Notes: generated by a model from the letters alone, not told the origin. 64,000 nt of DNA from CAVORB01 sp963736235 (GCA_963736235.1 CAVTOR010000030.1:130352-194351); one strand, 5' to 3'. Positions 20,135 through 29,315 are shown, counted from the stretch's first letter. Made by a program: numbers and translations.

Positions 20135-20327
20135 GGTAAGGCTCCCCCTGTGCTCCGCGAGCCGGAGCCCGGACATTCTAGCCGGAAAGGTCACGCGGGA
20201 AACGCGAAGAATAGGCCCGTCGGCGGACCGGCGAGCATCCCCCTTGTCCCGCGAACCCCCTCCCCTCAAAATGACTGCGAATGCGCCGCCAGCGCTGCGT
20301 GGGGAGTCATTTCGCCGAGGGCAACAC

Positions 20328-21779
20328 ATGAGTATCGAATGGAAGAGCTATCCCAGCGATGGGTTCTTCGATGAGCTGATCGACGGCGGCAAGGCGCGCC
20401 CCTATGCCGCGGAGTTGGCGCAGGGCGTCGCGGGAATGGAGCCGGAAGAGCTGGCGGCAAGGCAGGAGGCGGCCAACCTGGCGATCAAGGAGATGGGCGT
20501 CACCTTTACCGTCTATTCGGACGAGGGAGGCGCTATCGATCGCTCCTGGCCCTTCGATGTCATCCCTCGCATCATCCCCAAGGCGGAGTGGGATCGGGTC
20601 GAGGACGGGCTCAAACAGCGGGTCGAGGCCCTGAACCTCTTCATCGACGATCTCTACCACGATCAGCGGATCATCAAGGACGGGGTATTTCCCGCCGGGG
20701 TGCTGGACAAGTCCGTGAACTTCCGGCCTCAGTGCGTCGGGGTGGATCCCCCGCTCGGCATTTGGGCGCACATCTGTGGCTCGGATCTGGTGCGGGACGC
20801 CGATGGGACCATCTACGTCCTGGAGGACAACCTGCGGGTGCCCTCCGGCGTCTCCTACATGCTCGAGAACCGGCTGGTGACGAAGCGTGTCTTCCCGGAG
20901 CTTTTCGAAGACTATGCCCCCCTGCCCGTGGACGGCTACCCCTCCCAGCTCTTCGATACCCTGGCCGCCCTGTCGCCGCGTCCGGCGGACTACCCGGAGG
21001 TGGTGGTGCTCACCCCGGGGATCTACAACTCCGCCTATTTCGAACACTCCTATCTGGCCCAGCAGATGGGCTGCGAGCTGGTGGAGGGCCGCGATCTCTT
21101 CGTCGACCAGGACGACTGCGTCTACATGCGCACGGTGGACGGGCCGGCCCGGGTAGACGTGATCTACCGGCGCGTCGACGATCTGTTCCTCGATCCCGAG
21201 GTATTCCGCCCCGACTCGGCGCTCGGCGTGCCCGGCTTGATGCGGGCCTGGAAGGCGGGCACGGTGGCCCTTGCCAACGCCCCGGGCGCCGGCGTCGCTG
21301 ATGACAAGGTGGTCTACGCCTTCGTTCCGGAGATCATCAAGTACTACCTGGCTCAGGACCCGGTCATCCCCAACGTGCCCACCTATCGCTGCATGGAAGC
21401 GGACGCCCTGGCGTACACCCTGGAACACATGGAGGAATTGGTCGTGAAGCCCGCCAACGAGTCCGGCGGCTACGGCATGCTGGTGGGGCCGGCCTCCACC
21501 AAGGCAGAGCGGGAGGCCTTCGCCGAGGTGGTGAAGAAGGACCCGCGCAACTACATCGCCCAGCCTGCCCTCAGGCTGTCCACGGTCCCCACCGTGGTGG
21601 GGAACGGAGTGGAGCCGCGGCATGTGGACCTGCGCCCCTTCATCCTGTCGGCGGATCGCCAGCAGGTGACCATGGGCGGACTGACCCGGGTGGCGCTGCG
21701 AAAGGGGTCGCTGGTCGTGAACTCCTCCCAGGGCGGGGGCAGCAAGGACACCTGGATCGTGGACGTGCCGGAGGTCTGA
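20328..21779 (+). CDS. Circularly permuted ATP-grasp protein (COG2308)
   Basis: The 483-residue protein begins MSIEWKSYPSDGFFDELIDG. Family features include RIIPKAEWDRVEDGLKQRV, ALNLFIDDLYHDQRII, LYVLEDNL-type ATP-grasp residues (TIYVLEDNLRVPSGVSYMLE), YRRVDDLFLDP and VVKPANESGGYGMLVGP. Proteins of this type are predicted to form amide bonds, perhaps peptide tags, working with the alpha-E protein. It is followed 2 bp later by the alpha-E gene and is divergent from Anbu, so the three form one functional set. Confidence 0.92.
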   Translation: MSIEWKSYPSDGFFDELIDGGKARPYAAELAQGVAGMEPEELAARQEAANLAIKEMGVTFTVYSDEGGAIDRSWPFDVIPRIIPKAEWDRVEDGLKQRVEALNLFIDDLYHDQRIIKDGVFPAGVLDKSVNFRPQCVGVDPPLGIWAHICGSDLVRDADGTIYVLEDNLRVPSGVSYMLENRLVTKRVFPELFEDYAPLPVDGYPSQLFDTLAALSPRPADYPEVVVLTPGIYNSAYFEHSYLAQQMGCELVEGRDLFVDQDDCVYMRTVDGPARVDVIYRRVDDLFLDPEVFRPDSALGVPGLMRAWKAGTVALANAPGAGVADDKVVYAFVPEIIKYYLAQDPVIPNVPTYRCMEADALAYTLEHMEELVVKPANESGGYGMLVGPASTKAEREAFAEVVKKDPRNYIAQPALRLSTVPTVVGNGVEPRHVDLRPFILSADRQQVTMGGLTRVALRKGSLVVNSSQGGGSKDTWIVDVPEV

Positions 21780-21781
21780 TT

Positions 21782-22726
21782 ATGCTTTCACGTGTAGCCG
21801 AGAACATCTATTGGCTTTCCCGCGATCTCGAGCGCGCCGAGGACACGGCACGCATCGTCATGGTCAACGCCAACCTGCTCCTGGACCTGCCCAGGGGCGT
21901 CGCCCCTGGCTGGCGGCCGCTGGTGGACATCACCGGGGCCAACGCCCTGTTCGATGAGCATTACCGGGACTATGGCGAGCGGCAGGTGGTGCGCTTCCTG
22001 CTCGGTGACGAGCGCCACGCGGGCTCGATTCTCCATGCCCTCGCGTCGGCGCGGGAGAACTGCCGCACCATCCGCGATATCGTGCCCCGGGAGGGCTGGG
22101 AGCAGATCAACGAGCTATACCTGTACGTGCGCGACGAGCTCCAGGTCGGCATGACCAAGCGCGGGCGCTACGACTATCTGCGGCACGTGATCCTCGGCAC
22201 CCAGACCATTTTCGGACTCCTTGCCGGGACCATGCTCCATGACCAGGGCTTCGAGTTCCTGCGCATCGGCCGCAGCCTGGAACGGGCGGACATGACCACC
22301 CGCATCGTGGACGTGCGCTCGGCAAGCCTGCTGCCCGAGGACGCGGACGACCCGCGCCCTTTCGGCACCGCCCAGTGGGTCAGCGTACTCAAGTCCCTGA
22401 CGGCGTATCAGATGTATCGCCGCAGCGAGCAGGTGCGGGTCCAGCGCGGGCCGGTGTTGCGCTTCCTGTTCCAGAGCGCGGAGTTTCCGCGCGCGGTGCA
22501 CCACTGCATCGAATCCGCGCGCATGTCTTTGGAGCGCCTGCCGCGCAATGAGGCGGCGCTGCGGGTTGCGGGTCGGGTCAAGCGCACCCTGCTGGGGGCC
22601 GAGGTCGAACGTCTCGACCAAGTTGATCTTCACGAGTTCGTCGATGATCTGCAGCACGGCATCGGCGAGCTTCACGATGAGATTGCGCGGACCTGGTTTC
22701 CGCCCGAGCTGGAAGAGGCCGTCTAG
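21782..22726 (+). CDS. Alpha-E domain protein (COG2307)
   Basis: The 314-residue all-helical protein begins MLSRVAENIYWLSRDLERAEDTARI, the hallmark of the alpha-E family. ENCRTIRDIVPREGWEQIN, FLRIGRSLERADMTTRIVDVR and SLTAYQMYRRSEQVR also fit. Alpha-E proteins accompany permuted ATP-grasp proteins in predicted peptide-ligation systems, and their biochemical role is unproven. The ATG lies 2 bp after the ATP-grasp stop, indicating translational coupling. Confidence 0.92.
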   Translation: MLSRVAENIYWLSRDLERAEDTARIVMVNANLLLDLPRGVAPGWRPLVDITGANALFDEHYRDYGERQVVRFLLGDERHAGSILHALASARENCRTIRDIVPREGWEQINELYLYVRDELQVGMTKRGRYDYLRHVILGTQTIFGLLAGTMLHDQGFEFLRIGRSLERADMTTRIVDVRSASLLPEDADDPRPFGTAQWVSVLKSLTAYQMYRRSEQVRVQRGPVLRFLFQSAEFPRAVHHCIESARMSLERLPRNEAALRVAGRVKRTLLGAEVERLDQVDLHEFVDDLQHGIGELHDEIARTWFPPELEEAV

Positions 22727-22804
22727 CATTTCCCTGGAGCCCGTTTCGGTTCCCGGCAGGAGGGGAAGCATGAGTGTTCGACATTCTGCGGCGCAGGTTT
22801 GGCG

Positions 22805-23179
22805 ATGAACCGGACGGACCCGAGGGCGATCGTCGAATCCTATCTCGCTGCCATTGGCGCGCATGACTACGAGGGCGCACGCCGTCATCTTGCCGACACC
22901 GGCTTCCGCTACGATAGCCCGATATCCAGCTTCTCCGATCCGGACGATTTCATTCAACAGCTGTCGCTGAGCGCCGCGATCGTCCAACGCATCGAGCCGC
23001 TCAAGGCGTTCGTCGACGGGCGGGACGTGTGCCACTTCCTGCGCTTCACCATCCAGCTGTCGGAAAAGGAATCGGTCAAGGTGGCGCACTGGGCCCGGGT
23101 CGTCGATGGGCGTATCCAGCAACTCGATGTCGTTTTCGACGCCCACGTCTATCGCAGGATGTTCGAGGCCCCGCCCTGA
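22805..23179 (+). CDS. SnoaL/NTF2-like protein
   Basis: The 124-residue protein has a cone-shaped NTF2/SnoaL signature: an N-terminal helix pair (AIVESYLAAIGAHDYEGARRHLAD) and a beta-sheet region with VCHFLRFTIQ and VVDGRIQQLDVVFD. Such folds bind or transform small ligands, but no catalytic residues can be assigned. The ATG at 22805 is preferred over a TTG at 22799. It lies 78 bp after the alpha-E gene on the same strand, so it may be part of the Anbu-associated unit. Confidence 0.7.
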   Translation: MNRTDPRAIVESYLAAIGAHDYEGARRHLADTGFRYDSPISSFSDPDDFIQQLSLSAAIVQRIEPLKAFVDGRDVCHFLRFTIQLSEKESVKVAHWARVVDGRIQQLDVVFDAHVYRRMFEAPP

Positions 23180-23290
23180 GACCAGGTGCGCCGACGGGGC
23201 GGGCGTCGGGGAAGGGCTCCGAAATGGATTATGCTTAGCGCAGGGACGCCGAGCCGTCCGGTCTTTTCCCGGGACGCAGGATTGACCCCG

Positions 23291-23830
23291 ATGAAAGCCG
23301 ATGCAGTACAGCGCAATGCGGGTCCGAACGCCGTGCCGGCCGTGATGCACACGCCGCGGCCAAGATTCTTCGAGTGGCGCGACTGTTGGACCCTGGAGGT
23401 GGGGTTCATGGACGACGACCACCGGTTCCTTGCTGAGTTGCTGAACCGCATCGCGCGGGATTTCGGAGACTGGCCCGATCCGTCCGGGATTCCCGGCGTT
23501 GGGAAGTGGCGATCCACAAGCGATCTTCTTGGCGTGCTCGACGATCTCGGGCAGCACGTTCGCGGCCACTTCCAACGCGAGGAGGACGTGATGCGGACCC
23601 TCGACTACCCAGACTACCCCGCGCACAAGAGCGAGCACGACATCCTGCTCGCGGAGTATGCCGTCGTGGTGCGGGGGATTCGCGCCTCGGGGCGGAAGGC
23701 CCTAGACATCTCGACCCTGGAAACCATCAAGGATTGGCTCATGGGCCATGTGCTGGAGGTCGACCGGCAACTCGCTGAATTTCTCAAGAACGCCCCCGAG
23801 CAGGAGTCCGGTACCTCCCCGAACGCGTGA
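23291..23830 (+). CDS. Bacteriohemerythrin
   Basis: The ~179-residue protein binds a non-heme di-iron centre for O2 sensing, storage or delivery. All ligands are present: His in MDDDHRFLAEL, His/His/Glu in QHVRGHFQREEDVM, the HxxxH pair in HKSEHDILL and His plus Asp in GHVLEVDRQ. The start at 23291 (MKADAVQRN) is the most likely; in-frame ATGs exist upstream at 23231 and downstream at 23345. It stands alone, about 110 bp after the NTF2-like gene. Confidence 0.88.
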   Translation: MKADAVQRNAGPNAVPAVMHTPRPRFFEWRDCWTLEVGFMDDDHRFLAELLNRIARDFGDWPDPSGIPGVGKWRSTSDLLGVLDDLGQHVRGHFQREEDVMRTLDYPDYPAHKSEHDILLAEYAVVVRGIRASGRKALDISTLETIKDWLMGHVLEVDRQLAEFLKNAPEQESGTSPNA

Positions 23831-24029
23831 CCCGCCGGTTCGACCCGGCCTGTTCCCATTCGAAACGGCCCGCGCCGTGCGCCGCCTCCCTCTATCTCGA
23901 GCGCGCCGGCGGCGCGCGGGAAAAGAGCCGGTCCCCCTTGGCCGCAAGGATCGAGTCCCCACTTGTCCGAAGGGCGACTTGAACCTTTCAAGACGCACTT
24001 TTTTGCCAAAAGACGGGGTGGTGAGTTAC

Positions 24030-24859
24030 ATGCGAACCGTCGTGCTGCTCGATAACGGCTCGTCACGGGCCGAGTCCACCCTGAGCCTGCGGCGCCTGGC
24101 GTCGGCCCTGGCCGAGCGGGTCGGGGAGCAGGTGCATCCCGTGTCCCTGCTGCATGCGTCCCGTGTCCCGGCTGGAGATCTCGGCGGCCGGCCGGCCGAT
24201 ACCTTGGAGTCCTTTCTGCGCCGCCGGGTCGCCGCGGGCGCGCGGGACTTCCTGATCCTGCCGCTGTTCTTCGGGCGCAGCGGCGCCCTCACCGGCTTTA
24301 TCCCCGACAAGGCCGAGGCCGTCCGCCGTGATTCCGGTCCGTTCGCCCTGCGTCTGGCCGATGTCCTCTGTCCGCTGCCGGAGGGCGAGCCGCGTCTCGG
24401 GCGCATCCTGGCGGACAACGTTCGGCGCATCGCGCGCGACCGGGGGCTCGATCCCCGACGGGTTGTGCTGGTCGATCATGGCTCGCCGTTGCCGGAGGTC
24501 AACCAGGTGCGCCGCGTCCTCGCGGGGCATTTGCGGCAAGACCTCGGAGGCGGGACGGTTCTTTCGAGGCGGTGATGGAGCGGCGCGTCGGCAGTGAGTA
24601 CGACTTCAACGGGGAACTGCTCGCCGACGCATTGCGCCGGCTCGCGCTGGCCGACCGTGACGGGTCGGTGATCCTGTCCATGCTGTTCCTCTCGCCGGGC
24701 CGGCACGCCGGGGCCGGCGGCGACATCGAGGAGATTCGCGCCCGGGTCGAGGCGGAGTTCCCTGGCTTCCATGTCGTTCCGGCCCCCCTGGTCGGCGCGC
24801 ATCCCGGCCTGGTCGACATCCTCGAGAGCCGCTACCGGCAGGCCGTCCAAGCGGCCTGA
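24030..24859 (+). CDS. CbiX-type sirohydrochlorin chelatase-like protein (one frameshift)
   Basis: The corrected protein is about 275 residues made of two similar halves, as in long CbiX proteins. The first half begins MRTVVLLDNGSSRAESTLSL; the second has VVLVDHGSPLPEVNQVR. The family inserts Co2+ or Ni/Fe into sirohydrochlorin using His residues in HGS motifs. Here only the second half keeps DHGS, while the first has DNGS. A one-base shift near 24558 separates the frames, and the remainder continues as SFEAVMERRVGSEYDFNGEL...GAHPGLVDIL. No other tetrapyrrole gene is nearby. Confidence 0.75.
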
Positions 24860-24940
24860 GCGGTCATACACTCGGCGTTGTCGCTAACGGTAGCCTTCGG
24901 GTCTCGATGCGAGGGTCGATAGGAATTCGGGCGCCCGCGG

Positions 24941-25132
24941 TCACTCGTTCTCGCGCACGGCCGTGAGCCCCTCCAGCTCTCCGGTGACCGGATCGCAGTT
25001 CATGCGGACCAGGATCGGGGAGCAGCACACCATGCAGTCCTCGACGAAGGTCTGGCTTCCGGCGGAGCAATCCAGGGTGATTTCCGTCGGGCTGCCGCAC
25101 CAGGGGCAGTCGATGCTTACCGTGTCGTACAT
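24941..25132 (-). CDS. CPXCG-motif cysteine-rich small protein
   Basis: The 63-residue protein begins MYDTVSIDCPWCGSPTEI, and a second cysteine pair lies in FVEDCMVCCSPI. The arrangement suggests a small zinc ribbon, as in the CPXCG family. Its role is unknown. It lies 37 bp downstream of arsM on the same strand, so it may be co-transcribed with it. Confidence 0.8.
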   Translation of the reverse strand: MYDTVSIDCPWCGSPTEITLDCSAGSQTFVEDCMVCCSPILVRMNCDPVTGELEGLTAVRENE

Positions 25133-25169
25133 GGCTTGGGGGCTTCGCGGGTCTCTCGGGCCTATTCGC

Positions 25170-26006
25170 TCAGGGCTTGAAGGCCTCGATCGCGGCGGAG
25201 ACCACATAGTCCTCCACGCCGCGCCCGGGGGCCCAATCTCGGATGAACTCGCGTGACTCGTCCTTCGGCCGGATCGAGATGCGGGTGAAGCCCGCGGCCT
25301 CCAGCATCGCCTCCAGTTCCTCGATCATCACGGCGCCGGCCATGCAACCGGAGTGCAGCCTCGGGTCGGCTTTCATATCCGACGGCATCTCGGCGGTCGC
25401 GACCACGTCCGAGATCGCAAGGCGTCCCCCGTTCCTGAGCACGCGGTAGGCCTCGCGGAAGACCTGGGACTTGTCCGGCGACAGGTTGATGACGCAGTTG
25501 GAGATGATGACGTCCGCGACGCCATCCGCCACCGGCAGGTGCTCGATCTCGCCGAGCCTGAACTCCACGTTGCCGAAGCCCGCCTGACCGGCGTTGCGCC
25601 GTGCCTTGCTGACCATGTCCGGGGTCATGTCGACGCCGATGACCCGTCCCGTCTCCCCGACTTCACGCGCCGCGAGGAAGCAGTCAAACCCGCCGCCCGC
25701 TCCCAGATCGACGACCAGCTCTCCCTCGCGCAGCGAGGCGATTGCCCTCGGGTTTCCGCAGCCCAGCCCCATGTCCGCGCCCGCGGGTACCGTGCCCAGG
25801 TCGTCCTCGCTGTAGCCCAGCCGCAGGGAAACCAGGGTGTTGATCTGCACCTCCTCGGAGACACCGCAGCAGCTGATGGCCTCGCCGCAGGCCGAGCCGG
25901 CGTCGGCGGCCAGGGCCACGCGGCGATAGTCCTCCCGGACCTGCTGCCGGATCTCGTCCGAACGCTGCGAGGCGGCAACGGGGGTCTTGTCATTGGCGTC
26001 GGTCAT
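25170..26006 (-). CDS. arsM: Arsenite S-adenosylmethionine methyltransferase
   Basis: The 278-residue protein methylates trivalent arsenic using SAM, giving volatile or less toxic arsenicals. It has the SAM-binding motif VVDLGAGGGFDCFLAA with acidic motif II (VIGVDMTPDMV). Family signatures are GLGCGNPRAIASL and ISNCVINLSPDK, plus LHSGCMAGA. The cysteines in ISNCVINL and SGCMAGA are the expected As(III) ligands, with further Cys in SACGEAISCC. GGAAG precedes the ATG; upstream in-frame codons are not needed. It is divergent from a small secreted protein across a 190-bp AT-rich region. Confidence 0.92.
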   Translation of the reverse strand: MTDANDKTPVAASQRSDEIRQQVREDYRRVALAADAGSACGEAISCCGVSEEVQINTLVSLRLGYSEDDLGTVPAGADMGLGCGNPRAIASLREGELVVDLGAGGGFDCFLAAREVGETGRVIGVDMTPDMVSKARRNAGQAGFGNVEFRLGEIEHLPVADGVADVIISNCVINLSPDKSQVFREAYRVLRNGGRLAISDVVATAEMPSDMKADPRLHSGCMAGAVMIEELEAMLEAAGFTRISIRPKDESREFIRDWAPGRGVEDYVVSAAIEAFKP

Positions 26007-26112
26007 TGGATTTTCTTCCGATGGGTTTACGTGATCGTGGGTGTTTGGCGCCGCCGCCCCGGCGCGCTCGCGGGGCGAGAAGGTCCGGTGGCGGAGCACT
26101 TTGAAACATTTG

Positions 26113-26138
26113 GGTTACATCTTCAATGTTGCAACCCG
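26113..26138. promoter_or_regulatory. Imperfect dyad in arsM upstream region
   Basis: GGGTTACAT...ATGTTGCAACCC forms an imperfect inverted repeat with outer arms GGGTT/AACCC. It lies between arsM and the divergent small gene, inside an AT-rich stretch that also contains TATATT-like promoter elements. It could be an operator for an ArsR-type repressor, but no arsR gene is in the window. Confidence 0.35.
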
Positions 26139-26198
26139 ATACATAAGTGTTTACTAATATATTTAACATTCTGAATAACATTTTCCGGAGAGATGTCC

Positions 26199-26564
26199 AT
26201 GTTCAAATCCGTTCTTTTTACCGGAATCGTCGGGGCCTTCCTATTGTCGGGCGTCGCCCGATCCGCCGAAATGGCGGGCCCCACCAGCCTTGATCTGGAG
26301 CCGGCGATCAACGGCGCCGTCTCCGCCACCGGCTTGTTTCCTTCCCAGGCCATGGAAGAAGAGTTCACGTCCTACATGCGTTGGGTAAAGGCTCAGGGCA
26401 TGAGCCCGTTGGTGGCTTTCGAGTCCACGATCGACGGGGATGCATCCGTCACCGATTTCTTGCCATCGCAGGATATGGCGGACCAGTTCTCGGCTTACCT
26501 GCGCTGGGTGGACGACGAGGGGCTGAGCCCCTTCTACGCCTTCATGGCGAGCGACCTCGACTGA
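26199..26564 (+). CDS. Small secreted protein with two repeats of a ~45-residue motif
   Basis: The 121-residue precursor begins MFKSVLFTG. The ATG at 26199 was chosen because GGAGAG sits 6 bp upstream, whereas the ATG at 26193 has no spacing. A signal peptide ends near VARSA. The mature part is two copies of one unit: GLFPSQAMEEEFTSYMRWV followed by KAQGMSPLVAF, and DFLPSQDMADQFSAYLRWV followed by DDEGLSPFYAF. The unit is acidic with conserved Trp, Tyr and Phe. I do not recognise the family. The gene is divergent from arsM. Confidence 0.7.
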   Translation: MFKSVLFTGIVGAFLLSGVARSAEMAGPTSLDLEPAINGAVSATGLFPSQAMEEEFTSYMRWVKAQGMSPLVAFESTIDGDASVTDFLPSQDMADQFSAYLRWVDDEGLSPFYAFMASDLD

Positions 26565-26749
26565 TCTTGCACCCGTGTGCGGCGAGGGTGGCCTCGACCG
26601 CGGGGCCTCTTGCCCGGGGTTGTTCGGATCGCGCGCTAGACATCGTCCGGCTGCAGGAGTAAGGATCGCTCCTGAGGCTCGCGGTCTCGTCGCAGGAACC
26701 GACGGTATCGCGGCTGATTGGTGACCTATCGCCACGCGGCCGACAGATC

Positions 26750-27559
26750 ATGAACGTCGTTTTCCTCAGTACCTGTGACTCGGACCTGCTGCCGCTCATC
26801 TTGGAAGTGGAGCGCCGGGTTGGTTTGTCGCGACTGATTGAGATCTCCTATCCGCAGCCGCCTTCCGATGCGGAAGCCTTGCCCAAGCCGATCTGGCATC
26901 CTCGGCGCTATCTCAAGAAAGCCAGGTCCTACCTTTCAAACTGGCTAAACGGCGCGGATCGCCAGTTGATGAGAGATGCCTTTCCGGAACCGGAAATGCA
27001 GCCTCTGACAGAGAAGACCCTGCAGTTGCGCTACGACCAGGTCAATGCGCCAGTGGGGATTGCGCTGCTCAGGGAGTGCGAACCGGATCTGTTGCTGACG
27101 GCCGGCGCCCCGCTCCTCCGACCCGAGGTTTTCAGCATCCCCACACGCGGCGCGGTGAACATTCATTTCGGGTGTGCGCCCGACTACCGCGGGCTCAACA
27201 CGACCTTCTGGCCGCTCTACTACCGTGACTTCCACAAGGTCGGCATCACGATCCACTACCTGGACGCGAAGCTGGACCACGGCGCGATACTCGCGAGGGG
27301 ATTCCCCGCCATGGAGCCGGGCGACGGGCCAATGAACCTGTACATCAAGAGTGTCAGGCTTGCCGCCAGTATGCTGCCAGATGTGGTTTCGGCCTTCGCG
27401 AACGGTTCCCCACCGGTCGGGAAACGACCTGAAGGCGAGGGGCGGCTGTTCCGGGGCAGGGATCGCCGCAGGTGGCATACCTTGTGGTACCGATGCCGCC
27501 GCCGGTGCCTGGGGGAAAAGCTGCCGGAGTTGCCCGAGCGCAGGGAGTTCTATTTTTGA
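26750..27559 (+). CDS. Formyltransferase-family protein
   Basis: The 269-residue protein carries the formyltransferase core: NIHFGCAPDYRGLNTTFWPL (Asn and His of the catalytic NxHxxxxPxYRG pattern) and the downstream Asp in LDAKLDHGAILARG. This is the fold of methionyl-tRNA and sugar N-formyltransferases using 10-formyl-tetrahydrofolate. Length and context do not match Fmt, since there is no def neighbour or C-terminal OB domain, so a nucleotide-sugar or other amine substrate is more likely. The C-terminus is basic and Arg-rich. The gene stands alone at the edge of a less GC-rich patch. Confidence 0.75.
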   Translation: MNVVFLSTCDSDLLPLILEVERRVGLSRLIEISYPQPPSDAEALPKPIWHPRRYLKKARSYLSNWLNGADRQLMRDAFPEPEMQPLTEKTLQLRYDQVNAPVGIALLRECEPDLLLTAGAPLLRPEVFSIPTRGAVNIHFGCAPDYRGLNTTFWPLYYRDFHKVGITIHYLDAKLDHGAILARGFPAMEPGDGPMNLYIKSVRLAASMLPDVVSAFANGSPPVGKRPEGEGRLFRGRDRRRWHTLWYRCRRRCLGEKLPELPERREFYF

Positions 27560-28087
27560 TTCTGCCCACTGCGCGCGTTACCACGAGCCGAGCAGGCGTC
27601 GATCAAGCGGACCTCTTCGCGATCCGCATCCGGCACTGACGCATCCATGTTCCAGGATGCACCGGCACCTGATCGTCGTTTCCGCCGCACATCGAGCGGC
27701 GATCCGTTCGTTGCATTCGCAGGCGATGCTGCTTAAGGACGCGGGTGCCGCCATTGTTTGCTATTGAAGTGTCGGACAAAATACTCAACTAGCTCACGCT
27801 GAAAAACGGCTGATGGCGCTGCGCTGCTCCTCACGCTATTCTGTGCAGGGGAACGGACACCTTTATCTGGTTGCGCCAGAATTCCGAAAAAACAGCAATT
27901 CGGCCTCACCTCTTGTGTGTCTGTTCGGCCGAGTCTGAAGTCGGCAGAGTAAGAAAGAGAGCTTAAGCGCCGCACAACTAGGACGAAGCCCACTGTAGGG
28001 CTTCGCGCTGGAAATCAGACACTGAGCGGATGCAGCTACTCCGAATCTAACAATACAAGCTACCGATACGACGAGAGGACAGTTGTG
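27560..28087. other. Low-GC non-coding stretch with stem-loop
   Basis: No convincing gene is seen in this 528-bp region. Its GC content is visibly lower than in the flanks. The stem-loop CGAAGCCC...GGGCTTCG (27984-28005) lies upstream of the next gene. Short open frames on both strands have no coding composition or ribosome-binding sites. It may be decayed DNA at the border of a transferred segment. Confidence 0.5.
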
Positions 28088-29209
28088 ATGAATAAGCAGA
28101 CAATAACCTGGGTCCATCGCGCTTGTGCGGCCGGCATGTTGGCCGTCTTGACGTTTGGGGCTGTGGCGGGGGAGTCGACGGCGACTGGCGGCGATGCTGG
28201 GCTCTCACTCCATGAGCAGGATTTGATGAACGTAACGTCTAATCGCGAGGCCGTCGTTCTGGGAATCGTGGAGTCTTGGCGAGAGACCATGGACGCTCTC
28301 GATTGGGCCCAGGGTTGGGAGGAAGAACTCACCGCCGCTCTGAACTCGGCGCCGCCGGAAAAGGTCCTTGCCGCGATGCAGGCGCAAAGCTACGAAGAGG
28401 TGGCGGGAGCCCTGTCAGGGCGCTTGACCGGGCCGGATACCGTCTCGCTAGAGCCAGGTGAGAGCGTGCCACTCACACTCGGAAGCACGGATGGCGACTT
28501 GGTGTTCACGCCACTCACTCCCTGCCGCATTATCGATACGCGCCTTGCCACCGGAGGGTTCGCGGGTCGAATCGGCCCCGATGCGGGGAAACAGTTCCAG
28601 GTCAACCTGGCGGACTTTTCCGCCCAAGGTGGTTTCGCTGGGAGCTGTGGAATTCCGACCTCTCTCGAGGTCTCCGCGGTTGCCATCAATATCACCTCCA
28701 CCGACCAGACCGGAAACGGCAACCTGCGTGTGATTCAAACGGGTGGAGGTATTCCTGACGTGTCTCTCCTCAACTATCAGGCTGGCGTCAACCTCGCGAA
28801 TGCCGCGGTGGTTAGGTCGTCAACGTTCGTGGGAGACGATATTTTTGTCTATTCAGGAGTTTCTGCCACGCAGGTCGTAGTGGACCTCCTGGGCTTTTTC
28901 TCTGCGCCGGAACAAACGCTGCCGGACCAGTACGTAACAAGTAGCGGGGTAGTCTCGATTGGCACGGGCACTCAGACCACCTACAGCCCACCGTGCCCGG
29001 CGGGGTACCGGCTCGCGGGTAACGCCTCTGTCATCAGTACATGGACTGCGGATGTTACCTTCATAGGAGCCCGCCCCTCGGACGGTGGTATTGGTGACAT
29101 CTCGGGTGCCGACGTCGCCGATCGTTCGGTATGTCAGTACCGAAACGACTCCGGCGGCAATGTGAACGTGGCTTGTTACGCGACCTGTTTGCGAATACCT
29201 GGCCGCTAG
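28088..29209 (+). CDS. Secreted protein of unknown function, 373 aa
   Basis: The protein begins MNKQTITWVHRACAAGM with a signal peptide (GTG at 28085 is an alternative start). A helical segment (~35-110) precedes a beta-rich domain containing FTPLTPCRIIDTRLATGGFAG and later VAINITSTDQTGNGNLRVIQ, then DIFVYSGVSATQVVVDLLGFF. The RIIDTR motif followed by such beta repeats is seen in secreted proteins of many bacteria, but I cannot name a function. Cys pairs near the C-terminus suggest disulfides. Codon use is less GC-biased than in neighbours, consistent with acquisition by transfer. Confidence 0.65.
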   Translation: MNKQTITWVHRACAAGMLAVLTFGAVAGESTATGGDAGLSLHEQDLMNVTSNREAVVLGIVESWRETMDALDWAQGWEEELTAALNSAPPEKVLAAMQAQSYEEVAGALSGRLTGPDTVSLEPGESVPLTLGSTDGDLVFTPLTPCRIIDTRLATGGFAGRIGPDAGKQFQVNLADFSAQGGFAGSCGIPTSLEVSAVAINITSTDQTGNGNLRVIQTGGGIPDVSLLNYQAGVNLANAAVVRSSTFVGDDIFVYSGVSATQVVVDLLGFFSAPEQTLPDQYVTSSGVVSIGTGTQTTYSPPCPAGYRLAGNASVISTWTADVTFIGARPSDGGIGDISGADVADRSVCQYRNDSGGNVNVACYATCLRIPGR

Positions 29210-29315
29210 TCAGTCAAACAACGAGGGCCGGGGGAAGAGCATTTCCCGGCCACAACCTGGCGGCACGAGCGGTAACAGGCCCCCAGCCTCGCGTCGTCGC
29301 TCCGACCCGCGGCAA

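Noticed and set aside
27733..27993. Short minus-strand frame ending in an integrase-like EYFVRHFN stretch
   Set aside because: It is only 86 codons with no ribosome-binding site, and the similarity is too short to call a transposase remnant.
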